In this document: positions 10,961 through 22,563 of the stretch, in pieces
Layout: every line of letters starts with the position of its first letter
Numbering within the stretch: position 1 is the first letter of the stretch
Source: Fagopyrum homotropicum
Lineage: Eukaryota; Streptophyta; Magnoliopsida; Caryophyllales; Polygonaceae
DNA: 64,000 nt
Direction of reading: 5' to 3'
Assembly: GCA_033239125.1 (NCBI GenBank)
Contig: BSWB01000004.1
Span: 34,221,501-34,285,500 of the forward strand
Program-made: the position numbers and the translations under genes
The notes under the pieces: generated by a model
Told to the model about the DNA's origin: nothing
Database searches by the model: none
What the model saw: the letters and a program-made list of their open reading frames with translations, nothing else

Positions 10961-13900
10961 TGACAGGATCACACTAAAATTATAAAATACAACTTAAAGT
11001 TATAAACAATAATATAAATACAAATTATTATAAACTGGGTGTCTTAAATATAAATTTTGAAAAGTTATGGTTAAAAAAAAAAAAGATTGATGAAAGTGTA
11101 TATATATGAAGGGGGATAAACAACGTGGGTAGGAATAGGAATAGGATATGTATATGGGTTGCGTATCCATTAATTTGATAGAGAAAGGTGAGTGAGGCAT
11201 TACTTGAGCACAGCGTCCCCTCCCTGTCTTTGTTCCGTGGTCACTGCCTGCCGCCTGCCCCCACCCCCGTCTTTCATGGGGGTTCCTATTTGCGTCTCCC
11301 CATTTTTACATTTTTTTTTTTTTAAACTTCTACTTTAGTTTATCTATTTTGCTTTGTTTTCTTAAATTTAATGAAATTGATATACATAACATAACAGGTC
11401 GTATAGTGTACACAAAAGGTAAACTAACCGTCATGAAAATATAATACCAACCACCAAACTAGTTTGCAGCCTGTGACTAATAGTTTGATTAGATTTTGTG
11501 ATCATTTTGAAACCTGATTTTTTTTTTTACTAAACTACTTATAAATTATGGTTTTTTTATCCATTATTTTGATAGTACTTGATAAATTGATGGATGGAAC
11601 GCAATTATATTCCTTATAATCGTAAATATATCATCTTGATTTTAATCGGTTATCACATATATAAAATAGTGTGGCTATATCATTGTTGAAGAAATATTCA
11701 CATGTTTGTTTTAACCGGTTTCTATTTGACACGGGTAACCATAAAAATAATGAAAGCTAGAATCTTGACATTTGTGATGTTTCTTAACCGGTTGCCAAAA
11801 ACATAATACTACGGGTAGACCCATTTCTTTAACTCTATTTTTGAAAGAAAAAAAAATCAACATCTAAAAGATTTTTTAACTAACCACATTTTTCTATAAC
11901 CTAATTAGTTTAACATACGCACATTTTGAAAAACCATTTTACATGATATAACTAGTTTAATATACGCACATTGTGTAATTTGTTTTTAAACTTTGACTAT
12001 AACATACTTAATATCATAATTTTCTGACATATGATTATCAAATATATTTGTAAACTTGTGATTTTTAGTGTATATATTTAAAACTTTGTAAAATAATATA
12101 AAAACACGTTTAACCTCAATTAAAATTTCAGCAACAAATTTTATTTGTATCTTCTCCCGATTCTGCAAAATAAAATATAATTATATGACATTAATTGTGA
12201 ACTTTAATCATTTTCGAGTGTCCCGTTAGATTATTTGACTAAAATATCCCTAATTAATCATTTTTTTTAAAGAAAATTTATCATTATTTAAAAAAATATA
12301 TTTTATTATGCTTATAAATCATTTAAAGTAAATAGTTTTGTTTTAATAATTGTATAAACAATTCGTGTCAATTTATTTTATAATATAATTATTTTTTGTT
12401 TGTTTATAAACAAAACAAAATTTTAAAGGTGTTTTTTTTATAAAAGATATCTTGTATCTTCAAAAATAAATAAATAAATAAAATCATATTCATTTTAACT
12501 ACTTAAAAATAAAACGGGTGAAAACACACGTCTAATGAAAATAAATAATATTTGACTCAATAACATATAAACTAGTGGTTTTTGACATTTTGACCTGACA
12601 TATGAAATTGATCTTGTACTCAAGGATGATATTGACTAGGTAATGGGTGGATGGACCACTTTCACCATCTGACTCGTTATTCATCCATAACTTTTGTTAC
12701 CCTCACCTACCATATGGATGGGTGGTTGAAAAAAAAATTCCCACTAAATTATAATCAATTTTTTTTTTACAGATAATATTCAACCAAAAAGTTTTGAAAA
12801 TGTGAAAATTTATTAAAGCTAAAACTAACAAATCATTTGATTTGTCACAACTCCTAAAATGGTCGGAATTAAACATAAGTTCGAAATAGTTTACATTGTT
12901 ACAAATGACAAAAAATCCAAAAGTGCAAAGTCAATAAACCAAATAGCATCATACAAAGTTTCTTCAACTTCAATCAAGATTCTCGAAGTTGAATTATTCT
13001 CTTCGACTCACCCTCTTTACTAAAGGAGCATATCCTACGAGAAAAATAACAAGGTGTTATAAATTTCGATTATAAAACTTTGGAAGGGGGCTATGACGGA
13101 GTTCATATAATGTTGGAGTTGAAGTTTTCAAGAGGAAATGAGGTAGAATCTTAAGCTTATATATAAGATTGTTACAAGAGATGAGATATTATAACTCAAT
13201 TCGAGCTAGTTAACTTTCTAAACGAGTAGAGTATGACCATATTTAAAGCCTCTGATAATGTTTAGGCTCATATCAACCTTGTATAACAACCCTATTCTTA
13301 GGTGGGGTGGAAAACAAAGACTAGAGTTGGAGTTCACAAGCTAAGAGAGGATTAAAAAATAAAGAAAAATTTTGTATGGTACCCTTATAAATTTTGACTT
13401 TTTTGAAATCTGTTCAATGATTTTTCAATTTTTGAATGGTACCCTTCTTAAACTTTTTCGGATTATACATGTTTTTCGGGGTAGGTTCATGGACACCGTC
13501 AATACGGGTCAAATTGTCAATGATAATAAGACTTAATAAAACACAAATGTATCAATTGTAATATACACCTATAAATATAAATTATAAAAATAAAATATTA
13601 AAGATAAACTAAAAAATAAAAAATATAATATCTAGTATCTATGATGGCACAATTGTATTGCCCATTACTTGTTAAGGAGACAAAGTGGACAAGCTATCTT
13701 TGTAGTTATTGGGCCAACCTCAAAGTAGCAGGCCCAAATCCAATGAAATTGTACAGCTTGATGACACTGGGTAAATTTACTTTTCACTTTTTACCATTCT
13801 AAGAGGCCCAGAAATGAAAGCTCAAAAACAAATTTGGTGATGAAGTTGATGACAAGACCAGCTTGGTGCTTGCATAAGGATAATAAGATATTTTTCATGT

Positions 13901-14379
13901 AAATAATATGATATACAATAAAAGCACCACATGTCATGATTCATACAAGACACAAATTTAGCAAGATTCGAGTAAGATGGCACTTAGTGATGATACCCAA
14001 GGAAAGAAAAACAATGACATTGCAGTAAAAGATAGGTATTGTGCATAGTATATGCTATGTTACAAACAATTTCTTAATGTCATGTCCATATCAACTACAA
14101 CTACAACTACTATAAAGGATCCATGTGTTGTCTCCTCTTGGCTTTTCTTACTAAAGTTCTTGCAACCCTTGGATTTAGGAATCCGAGATATTACGATTAG
14201 AATCTTGTAACGACTCTTTGTCCTAATTTGATAACAATTTCACTGTATCTTTCAACAATGTACAAATGTATAGGAAACAATGACGGGTTTGAAAATATGT
14301 GAAACTGTGAAAGTAATAATGTCATACGTGTATGCATAACAAATGACAACCTAGGTTATGACGAAAGTTAATTTTTATT
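10961..14379. other. AT-rich DNA with no recognised gene
   Basis: I see no coding structure here. A GC-richer island at 11209-11300 (C-runs, then a poly-T run at about 11311-11324) stands out. About 12620-12730 holds a GGGTGGATGG-type segment similar in flavour to 15745-15790 and 22960-23090. Two GTACCCTT repeats lie at 13379-13447. The ORF at 11986-12168 has no protein features. Confidence 0.6.
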
Positions 14380-15796
14380 GTATTTGTTTCGGGACCTAAC
14401 GACGTGGAAGACACGTACACGTCCAGTGAACCACACGTATAAACCCATGGGGTTTCTTCATAAAATCAATTGACAATAGGAGGATTAACACGTACACTTG
14501 TTAAATATACACACAATGTCTTGTATTATCGACGTGGGACATTTTATTCATTTACATCTCAACAACAAATACTAACCTCTTAATATAATGTTCGTTTTAC
14601 TAGATGAATGCAATACCTGAATAGCAACCCGGCCCTTGTGAGTACGTTAATCCGAATGATCACCTGCTCCGTGCCATTTTGCAATTTCCTTACCCTACAA
14701 ATAAATCTAACACCATAAACAGTAAACTTTTAGCTAACACTCGAAGACAAAAAAGTTAGATTCTAAGAATTACACAATCACATATCAATGAATAAATTTA
14801 ACACATAAGCGTGCTTTCACAAAATCTTATTATCATTTTAATTTAGGTGGTTCACTTTATATTCAACTTATTGTCTGCCGACCCTCACCTTTGTCCCGTT
14901 GTACTGATAAGAATAATTCATGTTTTGTAAAACTTATAAATGAGACTAATTTAGACATTGTAGAAATTGACCGATCTCGCGATATCGAGTTTCACAAACC
15001 ATCTCTCTCAAAAAAGAAAGGCTCTTTCAAACTTCATAAGACAAAAGAAAGCCTATTATTAAGTATTGATACTATAGAATTCCATAAAATCTTAAAAGTG
15101 ATTAATTAGGTTATTATGGTTAGGTATATGACCATATTTTTAGATATTAGAGGTTTATTTTAATTCGTTTTATTTTTACTAGTCCCTAAATATATCCTTT
15201 GTGTAATCCCAAAGTTGATATATTACAATGAATCATTGAATATATGTTGAGTATGACATCTTTTTCAGTATACTGCAGTGACTGTGCTTCATCATTCATA
15301 GATTTGTCCTAATAATTGAAATGTGTTTAACCTGCACTGGATTTCCTTACTGCATATGTCATGGCTATGTTTACAGTAAGATATTGTACACTCATCTCAC
15401 TGTTCAGGTAAAAGACTTTTATTTAACACTGTACAATCTAAGTAAAGAAAATACAAAGTAGGGGACCAGACTACAAATTTGCATGAACTATATACGTAAC
15501 TTGAAAAGGAATCTTTTTTCTACTGTATACCATAAGCATGCATTTATATGCATTATTATTAGGTCATGGAGAGCGATAGTCGTCTTAAAGTATGATATAG
15601 TCTCTATGTAGAGCGAGAGTCGTGTGCATACGAACGCACATACACGTTAAGCTAAAGTCTAGCTAAGCTAGCGCATAAATCCAGTAAGGTTTCATCGTAA
15701 AATTAAATGACGATACGGGTAGTTCACCGACCTTATATATAGCGATGACAATGGGTCGAGTAACGGGTGGATGACCTTGACCACCACTAGTTCCAT
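14380..15796. other. Intergenic DNA with a diverged repeated block
   Basis: The block at about 14435-14492 (CGTATAAACCCATGGGGTTT, then CATAAAATCAATTGACAAT) is repeated in diverged form at 15672-15722 (CGCATAAATCCAGTAAGGTT, then CGTAAAATTAAATGACGAT). Both look like old LTR or promoter remnants, but no element boundaries were found. The 72-codon ORF at 14891-15109 has no recognisable domain and I do not call it a gene. 15740-15796 is the left part of a GGGT-rich repeat that the copia element at 15797 interrupts. Confidence 0.4.
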
Positions 15797-16294
15797 TGTT
15801 GGAATAAACATATTCCCTAAACTATAAACGCAAGGATCGATATCATGCTAGGGTTATTAAGGAATCTTTAGAATTTACATACCTGGTTCCATAGTAGCAA
15901 TCGGATGAACCCGTAACAATCGGATCAAAACTTTAGTGCGGAATCTACGATCCGAATGAGCGCCGCAGGTATACAGTCTTCCTCAGTCAAACCTCCTTAG
16001 GGTTTCTTTAGGCTTTCTCTCTGATGGGTAGAGAATGGAAAACGGCTGATTGATTTGACGTATTGGGAACCATAACCTAATAACGTTTATATAATGACCT
16101 AATAGAATCCCATTAAGCCTATTGGGCCAAAGTCTGGTATCCACCCATTAAGCTCATACCGCTTAATTAAAGTCTACGGGCTTTACTTGATTGAATCACT
16201 TTTATTAGCCCGTTAATATATTTAGTCATATAATATAATTGGTTACTATAATATGTAAGCCCACTAATAATAATAAGATTAATAAAATCTTACA
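15797..16294 (-). mobile_element. 3' LTR of the young copia element
   Basis: This LTR of 498 bp has the plus-strand ends TGTTGGAATAAAC and AAAATCTTACA. It matches 22066-22563 with one visible substitution. Confidence 0.95.
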
Positions 16295-16682
16295 ATCTCC
16301 CACTTGGGCTACATATTAAATAAACAACTATATTATCCAAAATTCTTTATGTGTACACGTAATGACTAATTTTATGTAGACTTATCCTTTAATCAATCTG
16401 GTCCACCTCATATATTAATATGAGATCACGGCGGCTTTCGTCACATCATCGTGACTAAACCTTCCGTATTCACCACATTAGTATATTCGATGACATAGAT
16501 CAAGTATGGATGAGTGGCATGAAAATTACATGAAATGTGATCTCATAAACATGTCTATTTTCAACTGGTTCTTCTTTATTCGGAGATCAATCCAAAACAA
16601 CCTTTAGTTCAAAATGTAAATGACGGCAACTTTATTATGCATAAACTATAAACATAGAACATCTAATCAAACTCCCACTAAG

Positions 16683-19600
16683 TCAAGGAATTACAAAACT
16701 GTCAAGCCCCATACGAGCAGTGTGCTCATGAAAAACCTTAGGAGGCAACCCCTTAGTTAACGGATCCGCAATCATGAAGTTTGTGCTTATGTGTTCTATA
16801 CAAATCTGCCCACTTTGAACTTTTTCCTTCAATGACAAGAACTTGATGTCAATGTGCTTCTCCTTTACAGAGCTTCTGTTGTTATTGGAGAACAAAACTG
16901 CAGCCTTATTGTCACAAAATAACTTCAATGGCCTTTCAATTCCAGTAACCACACGTAGGCCTGTGACAAAATTACGCAACCATATCCCATGAATGGATGC
17001 TCCGAAGCAAGCCATGAACTCTGCAGCCATAGTGGAAGTAGCTACAAGTGTTTGTTTGACACTTTTCCAAGATATAGCTCCTTCAGCCAACATGAAGACA
17101 TAGCCTGAGGTGGATCGTCTACTGTCAATACAACCGGCAAAATCAGAATCAGAATATCCAACGATCTCCAATATGTCTGATTTCTTGTAAGTCAGCATGT
17201 AGTTCTTCGTTCTTTGCAAATACCGGAGAACCCTTTTTGCTGCTTTCCAATGATCCGATCCAGGATTACTTAAGTATCTGCCCAAAAGTCCCACAATAAA
17301 TGCTATGTCGGGACAGGTACAAACTTGAGCATACATTAGACTCCCTACCACTGAGGAATAGGGAACCTTTTGCATCTCCTTTATTTCAATATCTGTTTTG
17401 GGGCACTGTTTGAGACTAAACTTGTCTCCTTTAGCTATTGGTGTATCTCCAGCTGAGCAATCTTTCATGTTAAACCTGTTTAGTACCTTTTCGATATAGC
17501 CCTTTTGTGATAACCTGAGGATACCTTGAGATCGATCTCTTAGTATCTGAATTCCTAAGACAAAAGAGGCGTCCCCAAGATCTTTCATCTCAAAATTCCT
17601 AATGAGAAATTTCTTGGTTTCGTGCAATAAGCCTATATCGTTACAAGCCAATAGTATGTCATCAACATACAATACCAGAAAGATAGATTTGCTCCCACTG
17701 AATTTGTGATACACACAATCTTCAACCTTATTCACCTCAAATCCAAAGGAGGTGATCACTTGATGAAATTTATGATTCCATTGCCTTGATGCCTGTTTAA
17801 GCCCATAGATGGATTTCTTTAATTTACAAACCATAGATTTTGAATCTTTGGATTCAAAATGTTCTGGTTGAACCATATAAATGGTTTCATCAATGTTTCC
17901 ATTGAGAAACGCTGTTTTCACATCCATCTGATGTAACTCTAAATCAAAATGAGCTACTAGTGCCATTATTGTCCTAAAAGAGTCCTTAGATGAAACCGGA
18001 GAAAAGGTCTCTTTAAAGTCAATACCTTCCTTTTGAGTGAATCCCTTTGCAACTAGACGAGCCTTATATCTTTCGATATTGCCTTTTGCATCCCTTTTGG
18101 TTTTAAATATCCATTTACAACCAATGGGTTTTGCACCTTTTGGCAACTCGACAAGATCCCATACGTCATTGTCCTTCATGGATTTCATCTCCTCTTGCAT
18201 GGCTTTAATCCAGTATTGAGAGCTAGAACTTTGAAGGGCCTCAAGAAGATTGATTGGATCATCCTCTGCAATGCCTGCAGAATCTTCTTGTTCCATAAGA
18301 TACGCGATGTAATCATCTGGTATCTCTCCCACAGGATCTTCTTGTTCTACTAGATATACAATGTAGTCATCCGGAATTGCATATCTTCTTTCTCTACCGG
18401 ATCTCCTTAAAGGCACTTCTTGAGGTGGTTGAATTTGCTCTATGGAAGGAACTTCACTGTTGTCTAAAACCGGAGTTGTTTCTTGAAGAGTGTTAAGAGT
18501 TGTATCTTGATCACTTTCAATAACAATATTGGGAAGAGAGATAAATTCCTCTTCCTCAAGGACAACTTCGTCAAGAGTAACGTTCCTTAATCCTTCCCCT
18601 CCAAATTCTACATCCTCAAGAAATCTGGCATTTTCCGACTCAAAAAATGATCGGGTAGCGGAATCATAAAATTTAAACCCACGAGAGCGTTCAGCATATC
18701 CAACAAAGTAGCAGCTAGTTGTCTTAGAGTCCAACTTTCTTTCGTTAGGCTTGTAAGGCCTTGCTTCAGCTGGACATCCCCAAATGTGTAAGTGCTTTAT
18801 GCTGGGCTTTTTCCCAGTCCACATTTCATATGGGGTTTTAGCTACCGATTTGCTAGGTACTCTATTAAGGATATATACTGTAGTTTTTAGCGCTTCTCCC
18901 CAAAGTGATTCAGGTAAAGAAGAACGATTAATCATACTTCTCACCATATCCAATAGTGTTCTATTCCGCCTCTCAGCAACACCATTCATGCTGGGTTTCC
19001 CCGGCATAGTATACTGAGGGACAATTCCACACTCCTTTAGGAAGTTTGCAAAGGGTCCTGGACGTTGTTCTCCTGATCCATCATATCTGCCATAGTATTC
19101 TCCACCACGGTCAGATTTAACGGCTTTAATCTTCTTACCAAGTTGAAGTTCAATTTCAGCTTTGTAAGCCTTAAAAACATCCAGAGATTGTGATTTCTCA
19201 CGTATCAAGTAAAGGTACCCATATCTGGAGTAGTCATCTATGAACGTAATAAAGTATTGTTGACCATTCCACGCAGCTGTAGGGAATGGACCACAAATAT
19301 CCGTATGTATTAGTTCTAAGACTTCTGTACTTCTGTTAGCACCTAACTTTCTTATGTTTGTTAATTTTCCCTTGACGCACTCAACACAAACTTGAAAGTT
19401 TGTTAAATCAAGGGAATCAAGAATTCCTTCTGACACAAGCCTTTGAATTCTCTGTTTAGAGATGTGGCCTAAGCGCTTATGCCATAAGAATCCAGAATCT
19501 TCATTCAATTTTCGCTTTGTACCTCTAGAACCTGTGTGCAGGATTTCATTATGGGAAGCAACCGTTTCTAGCATATAAAGACGATCAATTAAAATACCGG

Positions 19601-20795
19601 TACCAACAAGATTCGAATTAAAGGAAATACTGAATTTTCCATTTCCAAAACTACAAAGGTATCCACCTTTGTCCAAACAGGAAGTAGAAATCAAATTCCG
19701 TTTAAATAACGGAGAAACAAAAGTATCCTTTAAATCCAAATGACATCCAGTACTTAAATTTAATCTAAAATGCCCTATTGCTTCCACAGGAACTTTATTG
19801 CCATCGCCAACATAGATGAATCTTTCAGCATCACTTGGTGGTCGACTCCAAAGGCAACCCTGCATTGACACACAAATGTGAGTAGTAGCACCAGAATCTA
19901 CCCACCACGTGTCAATAGGTACAGAAGCTAAATTAGCCTCAGAACAAACTAGAGTGAGAACTTTACCCTTCTTTTCACGCCAAGCAGCGTACTTAGGACA
20001 TGCTTTCTTCATATGTCCTTCCCTTTTGCAGAAAAAACAAGTGAGTTCATCACTTTGCTTCTTCGCCTTTTTCTGCACATGTGTACCAGCTGCAGTATCC
20101 TTAGCCCTCTTCTTTGATTTGTTTAGAGAGCTTGATGCAAAGTGAGCACTTTCTGTCTTATCTCTTTTTATCCTGTCCTCTTCTTGCACACATTGCGAAA
20201 TGAGCTCATTAAGAGTCCACTTCTCCTTTTGAGTATTATAACTCACCTTAAAATGACTGAATTGTGTGGGAAGAGACAGGAGAACTAAATGCACGAGTAA
20301 ATCATCATTTATCTCTAACTTTAGTGCCTTTAGTTTTCCCGCAAGATTTGACATTTCCATAATGTACTCCCTTATGTTTCCTTTTCCTTTGTACCTCATA
20401 GAAATCAGAGCAACCAAATGGTTGCTTGTTTCTGCTTTCTCATTCTTGGCAAAAGATTTCTGAATTGCCTCAAAGGATTCCTTAGCATCTTTGCTCTCAG
20501 AAATAGAGCCCCGAAACGCTTCCGGAATGGAACGTTTCATGATCATAAGACACATGCGGTTAGAGCGATCCCACTTCTCTACTTTCGCTTCATTGGAGTT
20601 ATCCTCAGTCAAAGTGGGTCGTTCAGTCCTTAGCGCAAGGTCTAGATCCATACATCCGAGAACGATTTTCACATTCTCCTTCCAGACCTTAAAATTTGTC
20701 CCATTGAGCATTGGAATGGAACTGACTTGAGCAGAAACATTAGTAGTAGTTGTTGAAACTAAACATAAAAGCAAAGAAATAACACAATTAATCAA
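16683..20795 (-). CDS. Copia gag-pol polyprotein, intact
   Basis: A single 1370-codon frame with all copia domains in order. These are a gag (UBN2-like) region at about residues 30-200, a CCHC knuckle CFFCKREGHMKKAC (about 251-264), the protease motif WWVDSGATTHIC (about 295), and a GAG-pre-integrase LWHKRLGHI (about 434). The integrase has acidic residues in FITFIDDYSR, KSDRGGEY and NGVAERRNR (about 510-605). RT has YVDD near 1042. RNase H has GYSDSDFAG (about 1211) and the closing FCDNKAAVLFS and KEKHIDIKF motifs. The first 20 residues are hydrophobic but probably not a signal peptide. The DNA just before STTTTNVSAQ reads like an intron 3' end (pyrimidine tract, then TTTAG), so the true start may be spliced or internal. 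A linker before RT has an 18-residue tandem duplication (IPDDYIVYLVEQEDPVGE and a near copy). Confidence 0.95.
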   Translation of the reverse strand: MINCVISLLLCLVSTTTTNVSAQVSSIPMLNGTNFKVWKENVKIVLGCMDLDLALRTERPTLTEDNSNEAKVEKWDRSNRMCLMIMKRSIPEAFRGSISESKDAKESFEAIQKSFAKNEKAETSNHLVALISMRYKGKGNIREYIMEMSNLAGKLKALKLEINDDLLVHLVLLSLPTQFSHFKVSYNTQKEKWTLNELISQCVQEEDRIKRDKTESAHFASSSLNKSKKRAKDTAAGTHVQKKAKKQSDELTCFFCKREGHMKKACPKYAAWREKKGKVLTLVCSEANLASVPIDTWWVDSGATTHICVSMQGCLWSRPPSDAERFIYVGDGNKVPVEAIGHFRLNLSTGCHLDLKDTFVSPLFKRNLISTSCLDKGGYLCSFGNGKFSISFNSNLVGTGILIDRLYMLETVASHNEILHTGSRGTKRKLNEDSGFLWHKRLGHISKQRIQRLVSEGILDSLDLTNFQVCVECVKGKLTNIRKLGANRSTEVLELIHTDICGPFPTAAWNGQQYFITFIDDYSRYGYLYLIREKSQSLDVFKAYKAEIELQLGKKIKAVKSDRGGEYYGRYDGSGEQRPGPFANFLKECGIVPQYTMPGKPSMNGVAERRNRTLLDMVRSMINRSSLPESLWGEALKTTVYILNRVPSKSVAKTPYEMWTGKKPSIKHLHIWGCPAEARPYKPNERKLDSKTTSCYFVGYAERSRGFKFYDSATRSFFESENARFLEDVEFGGEGLRNVTLDEVVLEEEEFISLPNIVIESDQDTTLNTLQETTPVLDNSEVPSIEQIQPPQEVPLRRSGRERRYAIPDDYIVYLVEQEDPVGEIPDDYIAYLMEQEDSAGIAEDDPINLLEALQSSSSQYWIKAMQEEMKSMKDNDVWDLVELPKGAKPIGCKWIFKTKRDAKGNIERYKARLVAKGFTQKEGIDFKETFSPVSSKDSFRTIMALVAHFDLELHQMDVKTAFLNGNIDETIYMVQPEHFESKDSKSMVCKLKKSIYGLKQASRQWNHKFHQVITSFGFEVNKVEDCVYHKFSGSKSIFLVLYVDDILLACNDIGLLHETKKFLIRNFEMKDLGDASFVLGIQILRDRSQGILRLSQKGYIEKVLNRFNMKDCSAGDTPIAKGDKFSLKQCPKTDIEIKEMQKVPYSSVVGSLMYAQVCTCPDIAFIVGLLGRYLSNPGSDHWKAAKRVLRYLQRTKNYMLTYKKSDILEIVGYSDSDFAGCIDSRRSTSGYVFMLAEGAISWKSVKQTLVATSTMAAEFMACFGASIHGIWLRNFVTGLRVVTGIERPLKLFCDNKAAVLFSNNNRSSVKEKHIDIKFLSLKEKVQSGQICIEHISTNFMIADPLTKGLPPKVFHEHTARMGLDSFVIP

Positions 20796-20903
20796 TTAAT
20801 TTTAAAACAAGATACTCAACACAACTTGACATTTAGTGTTTGCACAAAACATCAATTGTAAATAGTACTCTCAATGCAACAATCAAATATTGATAATAAA
20901 TCC

Positions 20904-21131
20904 GGTCAAACAATAGCCTTTCTTTGGACCGACTAACATTCACATGGATAACCTTTATATTTATCGCTATTCATTGTCGCATACGCTTTCATTACTTGGC
21001 CAAACATTGACCTTCCTTTGGGCCGATCAATATCCGCATAATTAATGAAAGCACAATTGATTAATCAATATATTATCTTAAGTGTGATTTTGTTTGGCCA
21101 AATATTAACCTTCCTTTGGGCCGATTGATAT
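20904..21131 (-). repeat. Three leader repeats with potential pseudoknot folding
   Basis: Three copies of a roughly 45-bp unit spaced 94 and 98 bp apart (starting at 20904, 20998 and 21096) lie between the primer site and gag. Each pairs GGYCAAA with a downstream TTTGGRCC. Copy 1 has GGTC with GACC where copies 2 and 3 have GGCC with GGCC, a compensated change. In copies 2 and 3 a second helix (ATTGA/TCAAT, and ATATTAA/TTGATAT with one mismatch) interleaves with the first, giving an H-type pseudoknot order. Confidence 0.75.
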
Positions 21132-21544
21132 CCGCATAAACAAACGATACACTAACCCTTATAATTTTAAATTAAAATAATTTACACAACATAGACTACT
21201 TTAGTAGCATATTGTTTCAATTAATTTAATTTAAAATAAACTTTAAAAATATATATATCCTTAAATATATCTCGTGTAAATAAAATCTAAATATTACACT
21301 CGATAATCTTTAATCGATACAAAATATGGTGGAAAAGACCAAAATTTTATGCTCATAAAAACAACCACACTACGTACCAATTATACATAAAACATGATAT
21401 TATTTGTAAAGCAATAAGCTTTTAAAAATAATATCTCAACAGAATTAAAAGCATATGCTTCTCATCTGAAGTAGGATCTGTAGGATAAGAAAAGTATAGA
21501 CTTTTCAACTGCAGTAGGATATATAGGATTGCACGCAATCATGA

Positions 21545-21547
<3 letters not shown>

Positions 21548-21592
<45 letters not shown>
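21548..21592. repeat. (AT)n microsatellite in the copia leader
   Basis: An uninterrupted AT dinucleotide run of about 45 bp in the untranslated leader of the minus-strand copia element. Confidence 0.95.
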
Positions 21593-21598
<6 letters not shown>

Positions 21599-22051
21599 TC
21601 AATATACATGTGTATATATATTCACCGAAACCACAACTTTTGCGACCTATGTATAAAACATAGAAAAGTAGTGTCTAGATTTTATATAAACAAAACTTGG
21701 ATACGTACATATAAACACGCACCATGTACTTTGATGATAATCATAAAAAAAATAATACAAAATACAAAATCTTGTACTTTGTATTTCAAGGATACAGAAA
21801 GCTTTAACAAAAGGGATTGATTGCGTCAGATGCTAAAACATTTATATGGCCGCTTGAATTAAAACAACTAAAGTTGGCCAAAGCACCATCCTTTCATGTT
21901 GTTGTAAATGTGAACATAATCCAAAACCAAACAGCCCACATACGAAAAAAAAAACGACGAACAACAGTAACACAAAAAAAAAAAACAAATTTTGTGTAAA
22001 TCCGAAGAACATCGAATAACGAATATATCCTAACAACCTAACATGATAACC

Positions 22052-22063
22052 GCTCTGATACCA
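22052..22063 (-). other. Primer binding site (initiator tRNA-Met)
   Basis: The minus strand reads TGGTATCAGAGC, separated by 2 bp from the 5' LTR that ends at 22066. This is the canonical copia minus-strand priming site. Confidence 0.95.
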
Positions 22064-22065
22064 CT

Positions 22066-22563
22066 TGTTGGAATAAACATATTCCCTAAACTATAAACGC
22101 AAGGATCGATATCATGCTAGGGTTATTAAGGAATCTTTAGAATTTACATACCTGGTTCCATAGTAGCAATCGGATGAACCCGTAACAATCGGATCAAAAC
22201 TTTAGTGCGGAATCTACGATCCGAATGAGCGCCGCAGGTATACAGTCTTCCTCAGTCAAACCTCCTTAGGGTTTCTTTAGGCTTTCTCTCTGATGGGTAG
22301 AGAATGGAAAACGGCTGATTGATTTGACGTATTGGGAACCATAACCTAATAACGTTTATATAATGACCTAATAGAATCCCATTAAGCCTATTGGGCCAAA
22401 GTCTGGTATCCACCCATTAAGCCCATACCGCTTAATTAAAGTCTACGGGCTTTACTTGATTGAATCACTTTTATTAGCCCGTTAATATATTTAGTCATAT
22501 AATATAATTGGTTACTATAATATGTAAGCCCACTAATAATAATAAGATTAATAAAATCTTACA
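22066..22563 (-). mobile_element. 5' LTR of the young copia element
   Basis: The right-hand LTR in plus coordinates, 498 bp, followed by the TCCAT duplication. It drives leftward transcription. Confidence 0.95.

Larger units (their letters stand above)
15797..22563 (-). mobile_element. Complete young Ty1/copia retrotransposon
   Basis: A full-length minus-strand element of 6767 bp with two 498-bp LTRs. I see one difference between them (T at about 16151, C at about 22420 in the AAGC(T/C)CATACC segment). A perfect 5-bp duplication, TCCAT, flanks it (15792-15796 and 22564-22568). The 5' LTR is the right-hand one. A tRNA-Met primer site adjoins it, and a purine tract (minus-strand AGTGGGAGATT) adjoins the left-hand 3' LTR. 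One intact ORF encodes the polyprotein. Near-identical LTRs and an open ORF mean a recent insertion that may be autonomous. Confidence 0.96.

Noticed and set aside
14891..15109. 72-codon ORF
   Set aside because: Lys/Ser-rich, no motif, AT-rich non-coding surroundings.
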